Of a stretch of 11,007 nt of DNA, positions 1-7,353 are shown piece by piece. A program made the translations under genes and the position numbers. Within the stretch, counting starts at the first letter, position 1, and each line of letters opens with the position of its first letter. Below the pieces are notes generated by a model that was not told the origin of the DNA, made no database searches, and saw only the letters and a list, made by a program, of their open reading frames with translations. Source of the stretch: Deltaproteobacteria bacterium (lineage in GTDB: Bacteria > Desulfobacterota > Deferrimicrobia > Deferrimicrobiales > Deferrimicrobiaceae); the NCBI GenBank assembly GCA_017889845.1, contig JAGGAJ010000049.1, forward strand, positions 1-11,007. The letters are read 5' to 3'.

Positions 1-926
1 AGGCAGGAGACGGAGTCGACGGCGACGACCACCGCCCCCTCCGGCAGGTACCGGAAGACCGTCGCGGCGCGGCCATAGAGACGCGGCAGGAGCGCATCCG
101 CGCCGTGAAACCGTATCCCCTGCCGGAGCGGATCCGCCCAGGGGCGTTCCCCCTGCCCTGCCAGGGCGGCCGCGAGGTATTTCTCCCGGGTGATCACCTG
201 GGAGCACGGCAGGACGGCAAGCCGGTCCTCCGGGCCGGTTTCCCCCGCCACGATGGGGCCGGCCACCGGGCCGGCACCCCCGGCGGGCACGGTTCGCTGC
301 GTACCGGGATGGAACCACCGCACCGACTCGACGACGTCATCGTCCAGCAGAATCCGCGCCGGGAGCGGGTGGGCGGGGCTGTAGACGTCCACGATGCCGC
401 CGCGCACCGCGAAGTCCCCCGGGTCGGCCACCGTGGGAAGGCGCGCGTATCCGAGGGCGACGAGCCGGGCGGCGAAGGCGTCGACATCGAGGGTGTCCCC
501 GGGGGCCACGGCGGACACCGCGTCGAGGAACGCCTCCGGCGGCAGCGTTTTCGACACCGCGGAGTCGACGGAGGCAACCACGACGGCGGAAGGCCCCTCG
601 ACCAGGCGGCGGAGCGCCCGCATCCGGTCGTGTACGGCGGGAAGGTACGGGGAGATCGGCTCGTACGGCGCGGCCTCGACGGAGGGGAACGCCGCCACCG
701 CGCCGGGGCCCAGGTACGCCGCCAGCTCGCGGGACGCCTCCTCCGCCTCCCGGTCGTCGGCGCACAGGTACAGCACGGGCGTTCCGAGGCGGCGGAACAG
801 CTGCGCCGTCAGGAACGCGCGCGCTCCCGGCGGCACCCGCATCCACTGGACGCAGGGCGCGGGCTCCCGCCTCGCGAGGGCCAGCGCGACGTGTTCGAAG
901 GAGATCCTGGGGAGGGGAAAGGGCAT
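1..926 (-). CDS. mfd: Mfd, transcription-repair coupling factor (N-terminal part, cut by window edge)
   Basis: The first about 308 residues of a protein that is usually about 1150 long. Mfd is a cytoplasmic DNA translocase that removes RNA polymerase stalled at lesions and recruits UvrA for nucleotide excision repair. Only the UvrB-like N-terminal module is visible. It shows a degenerate P-loop region near residues 32-45 (PPGARAF, without the Lys-Ser/Thr of a working Walker A), then FPSVEAAPYEPISPY at 80-94, then the family hallmark GDFAVRGGIVDVYSP at 170-184. The helicase and RNA polymerase-binding domains lie off the left edge. The ATG at 926-924 was chosen because it opens the conserved frame 10 bases after the nadA stop. 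The ribosome site is weak (GGCGGG directly before ATG), which suggests coupling to nadA translation. Recognition of the family is firm; I cannot tell whether the rest of the gene is intact. Confidence 0.9.
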   Translation of the reverse strand, partial: MPFPLPRISFEHVALALARREPAPCVQWMRVPPGARAFLTAQLFRRLGTPVLYLCADDREAEEASRELAAYLGPGAVAAFPSVEAAPYEPISPYLPAVHDRMRALRRLVEGPSAVVVASVDSAVSKTLPPEAFLDAVSAVAPGDTLDVDAFAARLVALGYARLPTVADPGDFAVRGGIVDVYSPAHPLPARILLDDDVVESVRWFHPGTQRTVPAGGAGPVAGPIVAGETGPEDRLAVLPCSQVITREKYLAAALAGQGERPWADPLRQGIRFHGADALLPRLYGRAATVFRYLPEGAVVVAVDSVSC

Positions 927-936
927 CCCGCCGCTG

Positions 937-1866
937 CTACGCGGCGTCGCGGGGGACGGCGAGCATCGCGTCGAGGGCCGCCTTCGCCCGGACGCGGATT
1001 CCTTCCGGCACCGTGACGACCGGCGACATCGTCTCGAGGGAGTCCCGGACGTCCTCGAGGTTCGTCAGCTTCATGTTCGGGCAGATGAGGGTCCGCGAGG
1101 CGATGTGGAACCGTTTTCCCGGGTTCTCCTTGCGCAGCCGGTACAGGATGCCCATCTCCGTCCCCACGATGAACTCCCTCGCGGGGGAGCGCCGGCAGTA
1201 GCCGTACATCCCCGCCGTGGAGAGGACCGCGTCCGCCATCTCCACCACTTCCGGCGGGCACTCGGGGTGGACGATCAGCAGCGCCTCGGGGCGCGCCTCC
1301 CGGGCCTTGACCACCGCCTCGAGGGTCAGCCGCTCGTGGGTGGGGCAGTAGCCGTCCCACCAGGTGAGCCGCCGGCCGGAGACCTTCTGCACCCAGTGCG
1401 CAAGGTTCCGGTCGGGGACCATGAAGATCTCCCTCCCCGGCGGGATCGAGCGGACCACGTTCACCGCGTTGCCCGACGTGCAGCAGACGTCCGAGAGGGC
1501 CTTCACCTCCGCGGACGAGTTGACGTAGGTCACCACGACCGCATCGGGGTGCTCCTTCCGGTACGCCGCGAGGTCCGCCCCCGTGATCATGTCCGCCATC
1601 GGGCACCCCGCGTCCTCCCGGGGAAGCAGCACGGTCCTGCCGGGGGAGAGGATCGCGGCGCTCTCCGCCATGAAGTGGACGCCGCAGAACACGATCACGT
1701 CCGCCTTCGTCTTCGCCGCCTCCTGGGAGAGCCCCAGCGAGTCGCCCGTGATGTCGGCGATCTCCTGCACCTCGTCCCGCTGGTAGTTGTGGGCCAGCAG
1801 GATGGCGTTGCGCCGCGAAAGGAGTCCGCGGATCTCCGCCCGGAGGGGGTCTTGCGCCTTCTCCAT
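937..1866 (-). CDS. nadA: Quinolinate synthase NadA
   Basis: A 309-residue protein of the short NadA type. It condenses iminoaspartate with dihydroxyacetone phosphate to give quinolinate, the precursor of NAD, in the cytoplasm. The three Cys expected to hold the [4Fe-4S] cluster are present: C88 in EDAGCPMAD, C174 in DGYCPTHE and C262 in LICPNMK. Other family signatures are AHNYQRDEVQ near residue 25, CGVHFMAE near 61, VTYVNSSAEVKA near 112, the vicinal CCTSGN at 128-133 and HPECPPEV near 200. The ATG lies 4 bases after the gpsA stop and is preceded by AGTAGGA, which overlaps that stop. This points to translational coupling. nadB and nadC, the usual partners, are not in the window. No missing residue or frame problem was seen. 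Confidence 0.97.
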   Translation of the reverse strand: MEKAQDPLRAEIRGLLSRRNAILLAHNYQRDEVQEIADITGDSLGLSQEAAKTKADVIVFCGVHFMAESAAILSPGRTVLLPREDAGCPMADMITGADLAAYRKEHPDAVVVTYVNSSAEVKALSDVCCTSGNAVNVVRSIPPGREIFMVPDRNLAHWVQKVSGRRLTWWDGYCPTHERLTLEAVVKAREARPEALLIVHPECPPEVVEMADAVLSTAGMYGYCRRSPAREFIVGTEMGILYRLRKENPGKRFHIASRTLICPNMKLTNLEDVRDSLETMSPVVTVPEGIRVRAKAALDAMLAVPRDAA

Positions 1867-1870
1867 CGTC

Positions 1871-2887
1871 CTACTCTTTCTCCGTTTTCAGCGCCCGCGC
1901 GAACAGCTCCGTCACCGCCTCCCGGGCGCCTTTCCCTTCGTATAAGATGCGGTGCACCTGCTCCGAGATGGGCAGGGGGACCCCCGTGCGGCGGGACAGC
2001 TCCACCGCGGACCGGGCGGTTAGGACCCCCTCCGCCACCATCGTCATGCCCGCGAGCACCTCCCCGATCGGTTCCCCGCGCCCTACCCGCACGCCCACGG
2101 TCCGGTTCCGGGACAGGTCGCCGGTGCAGGTGAGCACCAGGTCCCCCATCCCGGCCAGGCCCGCGAAGGTCTGCGGGTGCGCTCCGAGGTGGACCCCCAG
2201 CCGCGCGATCTCCGCCAGCCCCCGGGTGATGAGGAGCGCCCGGGCATTGTGCCCGAATCCCAGCCCGTCGCACATCCCCGCGGCGATGGCCATCACGTTC
2301 TTCAGCGCCCCGCCGATCTCGATCCCCACCACGTCGTCGTCCGCGTAGACCCGGAACCGGGAACCCGCCAGGACGTGCTGGAGCTTCCGGGCGACGGCCA
2401 GGTCCCGCGCCGCCACCGTGGCCCCCGTGGGCTTCCCCTCAGCCACCTCCTGCGCGAAGGTGGGACCCGACAGCGCGGCCACGCGGCCCGCGTGGGCCGG
2501 GGACGCCTCCGCGAGGAGTTCGGTCATCCGCAGCAGGCTCCCGTTCTCCACGCCTTTCGCCAGCGACACGAGGCACGCGTCGCGGGACAGGTGTTCCGCG
2601 GCCCGCGCCGCCACGGCCCGTAGGTGGTGGGAGGGCACGGCGAACGCCACCACCGACTTCCCGGAGACCGCCGCCGCGAGGTCGTTCGTGGCCCGGACGG
2701 CGGCGGGCAGGGACACGCCGGGGAGGAACGCCCGGTTCTCCCGGAAACGCCGGATGTCCGCGCACACCTCCGCCTCGTGCGCCCACAGGGCGACGTCGGC
2801 GCGACGCTCCGCGAGCATGGCCGCGAAGGCCGTTCCCCACGACCCCGCCCCGACCACGGCGACGGATTCCTTCCGCTCATCGCTCAA
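1871..2887 (-). CDS. gpsA: NAD(P)-dependent glycerol-3-phosphate dehydrogenase GpsA (TTG start)
   Basis: A 338-residue cytoplasmic enzyme that reduces dihydroxyacetone phosphate to sn-glycerol 3-phosphate, the backbone of phospholipids. The N-terminal Rossmann motif VAVVGAGSWGTAFA lies at residues 9-22. LSGPTFAQEVAEGKPT is in the middle. The catalytic domain shows GGALKNVMAIAAG, with the family's active-site Lys, and then GLAGMGDLVLTCTGDLSRNR. Length is normal. The start is TTG at 2887-2885. An in-frame TGA lies 11 codons upstream with no ATG, GTG or TTG between, and the next in-frame ATG (codon 24) is past the nucleotide-binding glycines, so TTG is the only start that keeps the fold. It has a good GGGGGAG ribosome site 8 bases upstream. 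The gap to the TPR lipoprotein gene before it is 19 bases. Confidence 0.97.
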   Translation of the reverse strand: MSDERKESVAVVGAGSWGTAFAAMLAERRADVALWAHEAEVCADIRRFRENRAFLPGVSLPAAVRATNDLAAAVSGKSVVAFAVPSHHLRAVAARAAEHLSRDACLVSLAKGVENGSLLRMTELLAEASPAHAGRVAALSGPTFAQEVAEGKPTGATVAARDLAVARKLQHVLAGSRFRVYADDDVVGIEIGGALKNVMAIAAGMCDGLGFGHNARALLITRGLAEIARLGVHLGAHPQTFAGLAGMGDLVLTCTGDLSRNRTVGVRVGRGEPIGEVLAGMTMVAEGVLTARSAVELSRRTGVPLPISEQVHRILYEGKGAREAVTELFARALKTEKE

Positions 2888-2895
2888 CGGCCCGT

Positions 2896-2902
2896 CTCCC
2901 CC
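2896..2902 (-). promoter_or_regulatory. Ribosome binding site supporting the TTG start of gpsA
   Basis: GGGGGAG read on the minus strand, 8 bases before the TTG at 2887. It lies in the 19-base gap after the stop of the preceding lipoprotein gene. This site, with the absence of any other in-frame start codon, decides the gpsA start. Confidence 0.6.
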
Positions 2903-2906
2903 GCCG

Positions 2907-3704
2907 TCACGGTTTCCTCATCCGGTCCTTCAGACGCGCGATCTTCCCCTCGACGTACTCCGGATCGTCCCACTCTCCCCGCAGCGCCTCGTACTGGGCG
3001 AGCGCGCCCGGGAGGTCCCCCATCCCCTCCAGGGACTGGGCCATCCCCCAGCGCGCCTGTAGCTGGTCCTTCCGGTCCGCCGAGAGGTACAGCAGCTTGC
3101 GGAATTCCCGGTCCGCCTCGGCGTGGCGGCGCTGCCCCAGGAGGGAATACGCCAGCATCCACCGCCCCTCCCCGACCCGGGGGGACTTCGGGTACCGCTC
3201 CATCAGCTCTTCGATCACCGCCGCCTGCCGCTCCCCGTCCCGCGCCGCGCCGTATGCCCGCGCCAGGAGGAACAGGGCTTCGTCCATCTCCTCGAAGCGG
3301 GGGTGATCCTTCCGGAGCCGCGTAAGGGAAGACACCGCCGACGCCGGGTCGAGGTACTGGAACAGGTGGACCTCCGCGGTCCGCAACAGCGCCCTGGGGG
3401 CCTCGGCCGTCCTCGGGTAGTTGAACACGAGGGAGTCGTACGCCTCCAGCGCCGCGGGGAAGTTCCGGTAGTACGCGCCGTAGAGGTCCCCCTGCCGGAG
3501 CAGGGCGGCGGGGGCGTACCGCGACTGGGGGAATTCCCGCGCGATCGACCGGTAGCCCGCCAGGGCCTCCTCCATGCGCCGGTACTGGAGGTCCTTCTCC
3601 GCCTTCCCGTACCGCTCCCGCGCCGGGTCGGCGCACGCGGCCAGCAGGAGCAGCAGCGTGCACGGCAGGAGAAGGCTACGCCGCCTGCTTGCCTCCCCAG
3701 CCAC
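2907..3704 (-). CDS. TPR-repeat outer-membrane lipoprotein (BamD/CpoB-like)
   Basis: A 265-residue protein with a basic N-terminus (ASRRRS), a hydrophobic stretch LLLPCTLLLLLAAC, and a lipobox L21-A-A-C24. Residue +2 after the Cys is Ala, not Asp, so an outer-membrane location is favoured. The mature part is a chain of about six helical TPR-like repeats of roughly 35 residues. Recurring pieces are EFPQSRYAPAALLRQGDLY, NYPRTAEAPRALLRTAEV, ERYPKSPRVGEGRWMLAYSL and GDLPGALAQYEAL. Length and the YP.S..A..AL..G pattern resemble BamD, the beta-barrel assembly lipoprotein, but the family also includes CpoB/YbgF-type proteins. The exact role is inferred and no gene symbol is given. The start is GTG at 3704, 3 bases after the gyrA stop, with GAAGGAAGAG upstream inside the end of gyrA. 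It is probably coupled to gyrA translation and was kept with gpsA downstream. Confidence 0.87.
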   Translation of the reverse strand: MAGEASRRRSLLLPCTLLLLLAACADPARERYGKAEKDLQYRRMEEALAGYRSIAREFPQSRYAPAALLRQGDLYGAYYRNFPAALEAYDSLVFNYPRTAEAPRALLRTAEVHLFQYLDPASAVSSLTRLRKDHPRFEEMDEALFLLARAYGAARDGERQAAVIEELMERYPKSPRVGEGRWMLAYSLLGQRRHAEADREFRKLLYLSADRKDQLQARWGMAQSLEGMGDLPGALAQYEALRGEWDDPEYVEGKIARLKDRMRKP

Positions 3705-3707
3705 GCC

Positions 3708-6140
3708 TCACTCTTCCTTCTCCGCCAGCCTTGCGATGGACGCGACCCGCTCGCTCTCCGAGAGCCCGATGAGCCGGACGCCCTGCGTGTTCCGGCCGAT
3801 CACCCGGATCTCCCCCACCAACATCCGGATGATCTTCCCGCCGTCGGTGACCAGCATCGCCTCGTCCCCGTCCGCGACCTGGCACACGCCGACCACCGGA
3901 CCGGTCTTCCCCGTCACCTTCAGCGTGATCACGCCCTTGCCGCCGCGGCTCTGGTTCCGGTACTCCTCCACCGCCGTGCGCTTCCCGTACCCCTTCTCCG
4001 TGACGGAGAGCATCGTCCCCTGCGGCCGGAGGATGTCCATCCCCACGAGCGCGTCCCCCTCCTCGAGGTCGATCCCCCGCACCCCCGTCGCGGCGCGGCC
4101 CATGGACCGGACATCCTCCTCGTGGAAGCGGATCGACATTCCCTGCCGGGTGGAGAGGAAGACCTCGTCCTGCCCCGTTGTGATCGCCGTGGCGATCAGC
4201 CGGTCCCCCTCGTTCAGCCCGATGGCGATGATGCCGCCCGCCCGCGGGCGGGAGTACTCCATCAGCTCCGTCTTCTTGATGATCCCCAGCGAAGTGGCCA
4301 TCACCACGAACTTCCCCTCCGTGAACTCCCGCACGGGCAGGATCGTGGCCACCGACTCGCCCTGGGCGAGGGAGAGGAGGTTCACGATGGCCCGCCCCTT
4401 CGAGGCGCGCCCCGCCTCCGGCAGCTCGTGGACCTTGAGCCAGTACACCTTCCCCAGGTCGGAGAAGAACATGACGTAGGCGTGCATCGAGGCGATGAAG
4501 AGCATGGAGACGAAATCCTCCTCCTTGGTCCCCATGCCGACCTTCCCCCGCCCGCCGCGGCGCTGCGTCCGGTAGAGGCTGATCGGGTTCCGCTTGATGT
4601 AGCCGGTGTGGGAGACGGTGACCACCATCTCCTCGTCCACGATCAGGTCCTCCAGCCGCAGATCCCTGGTCTCCCGCTGGATCTCCGAGCGGCGCGCGTC
4701 CCCGTAGGCGTCCCGGATCTCCCGGAACTCCTCCCCGATGACGCGCAGCAGTTCCGTCTCCTCCGCGAGGATCTTCTTCAGCCGTGCGATCTCCTCGCGA
4801 ACCTCCTTGAGCTCCTGCAGGATCTTCTCGCGCTCCAGCCCGGTGAGGCGCCGGAGCTGCATGTCGAGGATCGCCTGCGCCTGGATCTCCGAAAGGCCGA
4901 AGCGGGCCATCAGCCCCTCCTTGGCCTCCTTCGGCTCCTTCGACGCCCGGATCAGCTTGATGATCGCGTCGATGTGGTCGAGAGCGACCTTCAGTCCCTC
5001 GAGGATATGCTCCCTGCTTTCCGCCTTCCGCAGCAGGAACAGGGTCCTGCGGGTGACGACCTCCTTCCGGAAGGCGAGGAACTCCTCGAGGAGCTCCTTC
5101 AGGTTCATCGTCCGCGGCCGGTTCTGTACGATGGCCAGCAGCTGCACGCCGAAGGAGACCTGCATCTGCGTGGCCTTGTACAGGTTGTTCAGGACGACCT
5201 CGGCCACCGCGTCCTTCTTCAGCTCCACGACGACGCGCATCCCGTCGCGGTCCGACTCGTCCCGGATGTCGGAGATCTCCTCGATCTCCTTGTCGCGCAC
5301 CAGTTCCGCGATCCGCTCGATGAGCCGGGACTTGTTCACCTGGTACGGGATCTCGGTGATGACGATCGACTCCCGGTCCCCCTTCTTCGCCTTCTCGACG
5401 AACGCCCGGGCGCGGATCTGGACGCTGCCGCGGCCCGTGCGGTAGGCGTCGCGCACCCCGTCCAGCCCGTAGAGGATCCCGCCGGTGGGGAAGTCGGGGG
5501 CCGGGATGTGCCGCATCAGGTCGTCGAGCGGGATGTCGGGATCGCCGATCAGGGCGAGGAGCGCGCCGATCACCTCCCCCAGGTTGTGCGGCGGGATGGA
5601 GGTGGCCATCCCGACGGCGATGCCGGCGCTCCCGTTCACCAGCAGGTTCGGGACGCGGGAGGGGAGGACCCTCGGCTCCTGGAGGGAGCCGTCGTAGTTG
5701 GGGACCGTCTCGACGGTCTCCTTGTCGAGACCTTCGAGCAGCTCCCCGGCCACCTTCGCCATCCGGACCTCGGTGTACCGCATCGCCGCCGCGGAGTCGC
5801 CGTCCACCGAGCCGAAATTCCCCTGCCCGTCGATCAGCGGGTAGCGCAGCGAAAATTCCTGCACCATCCGGACGAGGGCGTCGTAGACCGCGTTGTCCCC
5901 GTGGGGGTGGTACTTCCCGATGACGTCCCCGACGATGCGGGCGGACTTCTTGTACGGCTTCCCGTACTCGTTCCCCAGCTCGTGCATGGCGAAGAGGATC
6001 CGGCGCTGGACGGGCTTGAGGCCGTCGCGGACGTCGGGGAGCGCCCGCCCCACGATCACGCTCATGGCGTAGTCGAGGTAGCTCTGGCGCATCTCGTCCT
6101 GGACGGTGCGCGGCTGGGCGGGCTTGTGGAACAGGTCCAT
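3708..6140 (-). CDS. gyrA: DNA gyrase subunit A
   Basis: An 810-residue subunit of the ATP-dependent topoisomerase that introduces negative supercoils; it cuts and rejoins DNA and wraps it with its C-terminal domain. The catalytic Tyr122 is in AAAMRYTEVRM at the same number as in E. coli. The winged-helix region with KKSARIVGDVIGKYHPHGD precedes it. A long coiled coil occupies about residues 340-490. The C-terminal pinwheel begins near 500 and carries the GyrA box QRRGGRG at 526-532, which marks this as GyrA rather than ParC. Position 83 (E. coli numbering) is Asn where Ser or Thr is usual; Asp87 is retained. Compared with the 875 residues of E. coli the acidic tail is missing, as in many other bacteria. 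The ATG has AAGGAG 13 bases upstream, a rather long spacing. It is the first gene of a tight five-gene run, and gyrB is not in the window. Confidence 0.98.
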   Translation of the reverse strand: MDLFHKPAQPRTVQDEMRQSYLDYAMSVIVGRALPDVRDGLKPVQRRILFAMHELGNEYGKPYKKSARIVGDVIGKYHPHGDNAVYDALVRMVQEFSLRYPLIDGQGNFGSVDGDSAAAMRYTEVRMAKVAGELLEGLDKETVETVPNYDGSLQEPRVLPSRVPNLLVNGSAGIAVGMATSIPPHNLGEVIGALLALIGDPDIPLDDLMRHIPAPDFPTGGILYGLDGVRDAYRTGRGSVQIRARAFVEKAKKGDRESIVITEIPYQVNKSRLIERIAELVRDKEIEEISDIRDESDRDGMRVVVELKKDAVAEVVLNNLYKATQMQVSFGVQLLAIVQNRPRTMNLKELLEEFLAFRKEVVTRRTLFLLRKAESREHILEGLKVALDHIDAIIKLIRASKEPKEAKEGLMARFGLSEIQAQAILDMQLRRLTGLEREKILQELKEVREEIARLKKILAEETELLRVIGEEFREIRDAYGDARRSEIQRETRDLRLEDLIVDEEMVVTVSHTGYIKRNPISLYRTQRRGGRGKVGMGTKEEDFVSMLFIASMHAYVMFFSDLGKVYWLKVHELPEAGRASKGRAIVNLLSLAQGESVATILPVREFTEGKFVVMATSLGIIKKTELMEYSRPRAGGIIAIGLNEGDRLIATAITTGQDEVFLSTRQGMSIRFHEEDVRSMGRAATGVRGIDLEEGDALVGMDILRPQGTMLSVTEKGYGKRTAVEEYRNQSRGGKGVITLKVTGKTGPVVGVCQVADGDEAMLVTDGGKIIRMLVGEIRVIGRNTQGVRLIGLSESERVASIARLAEKEE

Positions 6141-6153
6141 CGGGCGGCGGGGG

Positions 6154-6159
6154 CTCCTT
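6154..6159 (-). promoter_or_regulatory. Ribosome binding site of gyrA with long spacing
   Basis: AAGGAG on the minus strand, 13 bases before the gyrA ATG. The spacing is longer than the usual 5-9 bases. No alternative in-frame start codon lies between the site and the ATG, so the start call stands. Confidence 0.5.
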
Positions 6160-6181
6160 CGGTGATCCTGATGAATGGATC

Positions 6182-6187
6182 ATCTTA
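6182..6187 (-). promoter_or_regulatory. Candidate -10 element of the gyrA operon promoter
   Basis: Minus-strand TAAGAT preceded by TGG gives an extended -10 (TGnTAAGAT, 4 of 6 bases of the hexamer). It stands in the only AT-rich part of the 195-bp spacer upstream of gyrA. No good -35 is seen at 16-18 bases, which fits an extended -10 promoter. The implied leader would be about 35 bases. Just upstream is a small inverted repeat, TTTCC-TTCCA-GGAAA, near the -35 region, which could be an operator or chance. The assignment is by eye. Confidence 0.4.
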
Positions 6188-6262
6188 CCACAGGGAGAAC
6201 GGTTTTTCCTGGAAGGAAACGCCAGAAAATCCGAACAGTTACGACGCTCCGGCCTACCCACC

Positions 6263-6299
6263 GGGAGGGGTCCGGCGAAGCCCTCGCCGGACCCCTCCC
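6263..6299 (-). terminator. Perfect 16-bp hairpin after the orphan lipoprotein gene
   Basis: The arms at 6263-6278 and 6284-6299 are exact inverted repeats with a 5-base loop (6279-6283). The hairpin starts 36 bases after the lipoprotein stop codon and lies between two genes of the same strand, so it probably ends that transcript before the gyrA promoter. No run of T follows the stem on either strand, so it is not a textbook intrinsic terminator. It may act with Rho, or protect the 3' end of the message. A smaller CCCC-TGA-GGGG hairpin at 6297-6307 overlaps its foot. Confidence 0.55.
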
Positions 6300-6335
6300 C
6301 TGAGGGGCGGTACCGGGGTACTTACGCGATCCGCC

Positions 6336-7322
6336 TCACCAGTTCACCGTGACGGTCAGCTCGTCGTACAGGCCGTCCCCGTCCAGATCCGCATCCAGCG
6401 TGCACTGCGTCTGGCTGTCTGCGGTCAGGCGGACGCCCTTTTTGGCCTGCCCGGTCACCGTCATCTGCCCGACCTCCGGGAACGTGGCCCCGTCCAGGTA
6501 GCGGAACGGAACCGGCGATGCGATGACCACGTACCCGTAGTCATGCAGGTAGATGCGGCCGGATAGGGTCACGTCGGAATAGCCGGCGCCGGCAATGGTG
6601 GTCAGATGGTAGTCGGACAGCCAGACCGTCTTCCCGGTGACGTTGTCGGTGAAGAACAGGTTGAGGGTCGCGGTGTCGGTCCCCGTGGCCGGATCCATGC
6701 TCGCCGTCAGGTCCACCGTGCCGGCGGCGATCACGTCGCTGCCGCCGCTCGGGTCCACGATACGAACCGACTGGAAGTCAAACAGGATATGCATGGAATC
6801 CTGCGTTACGGAGCCCGACACGGCCACGGCTCCCGTGATGCCTCCCCCGCCGTCCCCGTGGAAGCCGACGAACTCGAACGTTCCGGTGAAGACGCCTGTT
6901 GCGTCGTCGCCCGAGATGGTGTACCGGGCCTCCCCGCCCAGCCCGTCCGTAAGGACGCCGCTCTCGGTGAACGGGGCCCGGGGAGACGGGCCATCCGCCG
7001 CGTCAGAAGGACTGACCGCGGTCACGGCTGCCTTCGAGACGGTCCGAACCAGCGCGAGCGCTGTCGGCCTCGCTGCCGTCTCCCGCACCCCGGTTCCCCC
7101 GGCAGGCGCGAGCGGGACCACCGCGTTCGCCCCGAGGTCCCCCCCCTGGAACGCCGCGAGAGCGATCTCTTCGGCGTTGTTGTCGGTGATCACCGCGGGA
7201 GTGGTGATCCCGGTGTACGGCGAAAGGGCGCTCGGGCTTTCGCCCCCCCCTCCTCCGCACGATGAAAGCGAAACCAGAAACAGAACCGACAGGACCGAAG
7301 CGATCCCCGCTCCCCGATTCAT
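6336..7322 (-). CDS. Orphan secreted lipoprotein with C-terminal EF-hand-like loop
   Basis: I do not recognise a family for this 328-residue protein. It has a signal peptide with hydrophobic core ASVLSVLFLVSLSSC and lipobox S19? to Cys22 (LSSC), followed by five Gly. Cys-polyGly after the lipid anchor is common in lipoproteins of Geobacter-like bacteria. The segment up to about residue 120 is low in complexity and rich in Ala, Pro, Thr and Ser, probably a spacer. From about 125 onward, alternating hydrophobic and Thr/Ser/Gly residues (TGVFTGTFEFVGF, GAVAVSGSVTQD, ATLNLFFTDN) suggest an all-beta domain. The C-terminus contains DADLDGDGLYDE at 310-321, which fits a 12-residue EF-hand loop (D at 1, 3, 5, 7; G at 6; E at 12), so calcium binding is inferred. 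The ATG at 7322 has AGGGGG 7 bases upstream. It is monocistronic, with a structured spacer before it and a strong hairpin after it. Confidence 0.8.
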   Translation of the reverse strand: MNRGAGIASVLSVLFLVSLSSCGGGGGESPSALSPYTGITTPAVITDNNAEEIALAAFQGGDLGANAVVPLAPAGGTGVRETAARPTALALVRTVSKAAVTAVSPSDAADGPSPRAPFTESGVLTDGLGGEARYTISGDDATGVFTGTFEFVGFHGDGGGGITGAVAVSGSVTQDSMHILFDFQSVRIVDPSGGSDVIAAGTVDLTASMDPATGTDTATLNLFFTDNVTGKTVWLSDYHLTTIAGAGYSDVTLSGRIYLHDYGYVVIASPVPFRYLDGATFPEVGQMTVTGQAKKGVRLTADSQTQCTLDADLDGDGLYDELTVTVNW

Positions 7323-7353
7323 CCACGCACCCCCTGTTCTTCTCCCGGCCGGA

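Noticed and set aside
394..2133. A 579-codon plus-strand open frame across mfd, nadA and gpsA
   Set aside because: It is antisense to three well-conserved genes, shows no motif, and has the Arg/Ala/Pro/Gly bias of GC-rich shadow frames.
3676..6261. An 861-codon minus-strand frame overlapping gyrA in another phase
   Set aside because: It is a frame shadow of gyrA (Arg/Gly/Pro-rich); gyrA itself is full length with all motifs.
3123..6566. A 1147-codon open frame on the plus strand, antisense to the TPR lipoprotein gene, gyrA and the end of the orphan lipoprotein gene
   Set aside because: The translation is low-complexity (rich in Arg, Pro, Leu, His, Val, Asp) with no domain. It mirrors gyrA codons, and long open antisense frames are expected at this GC content.
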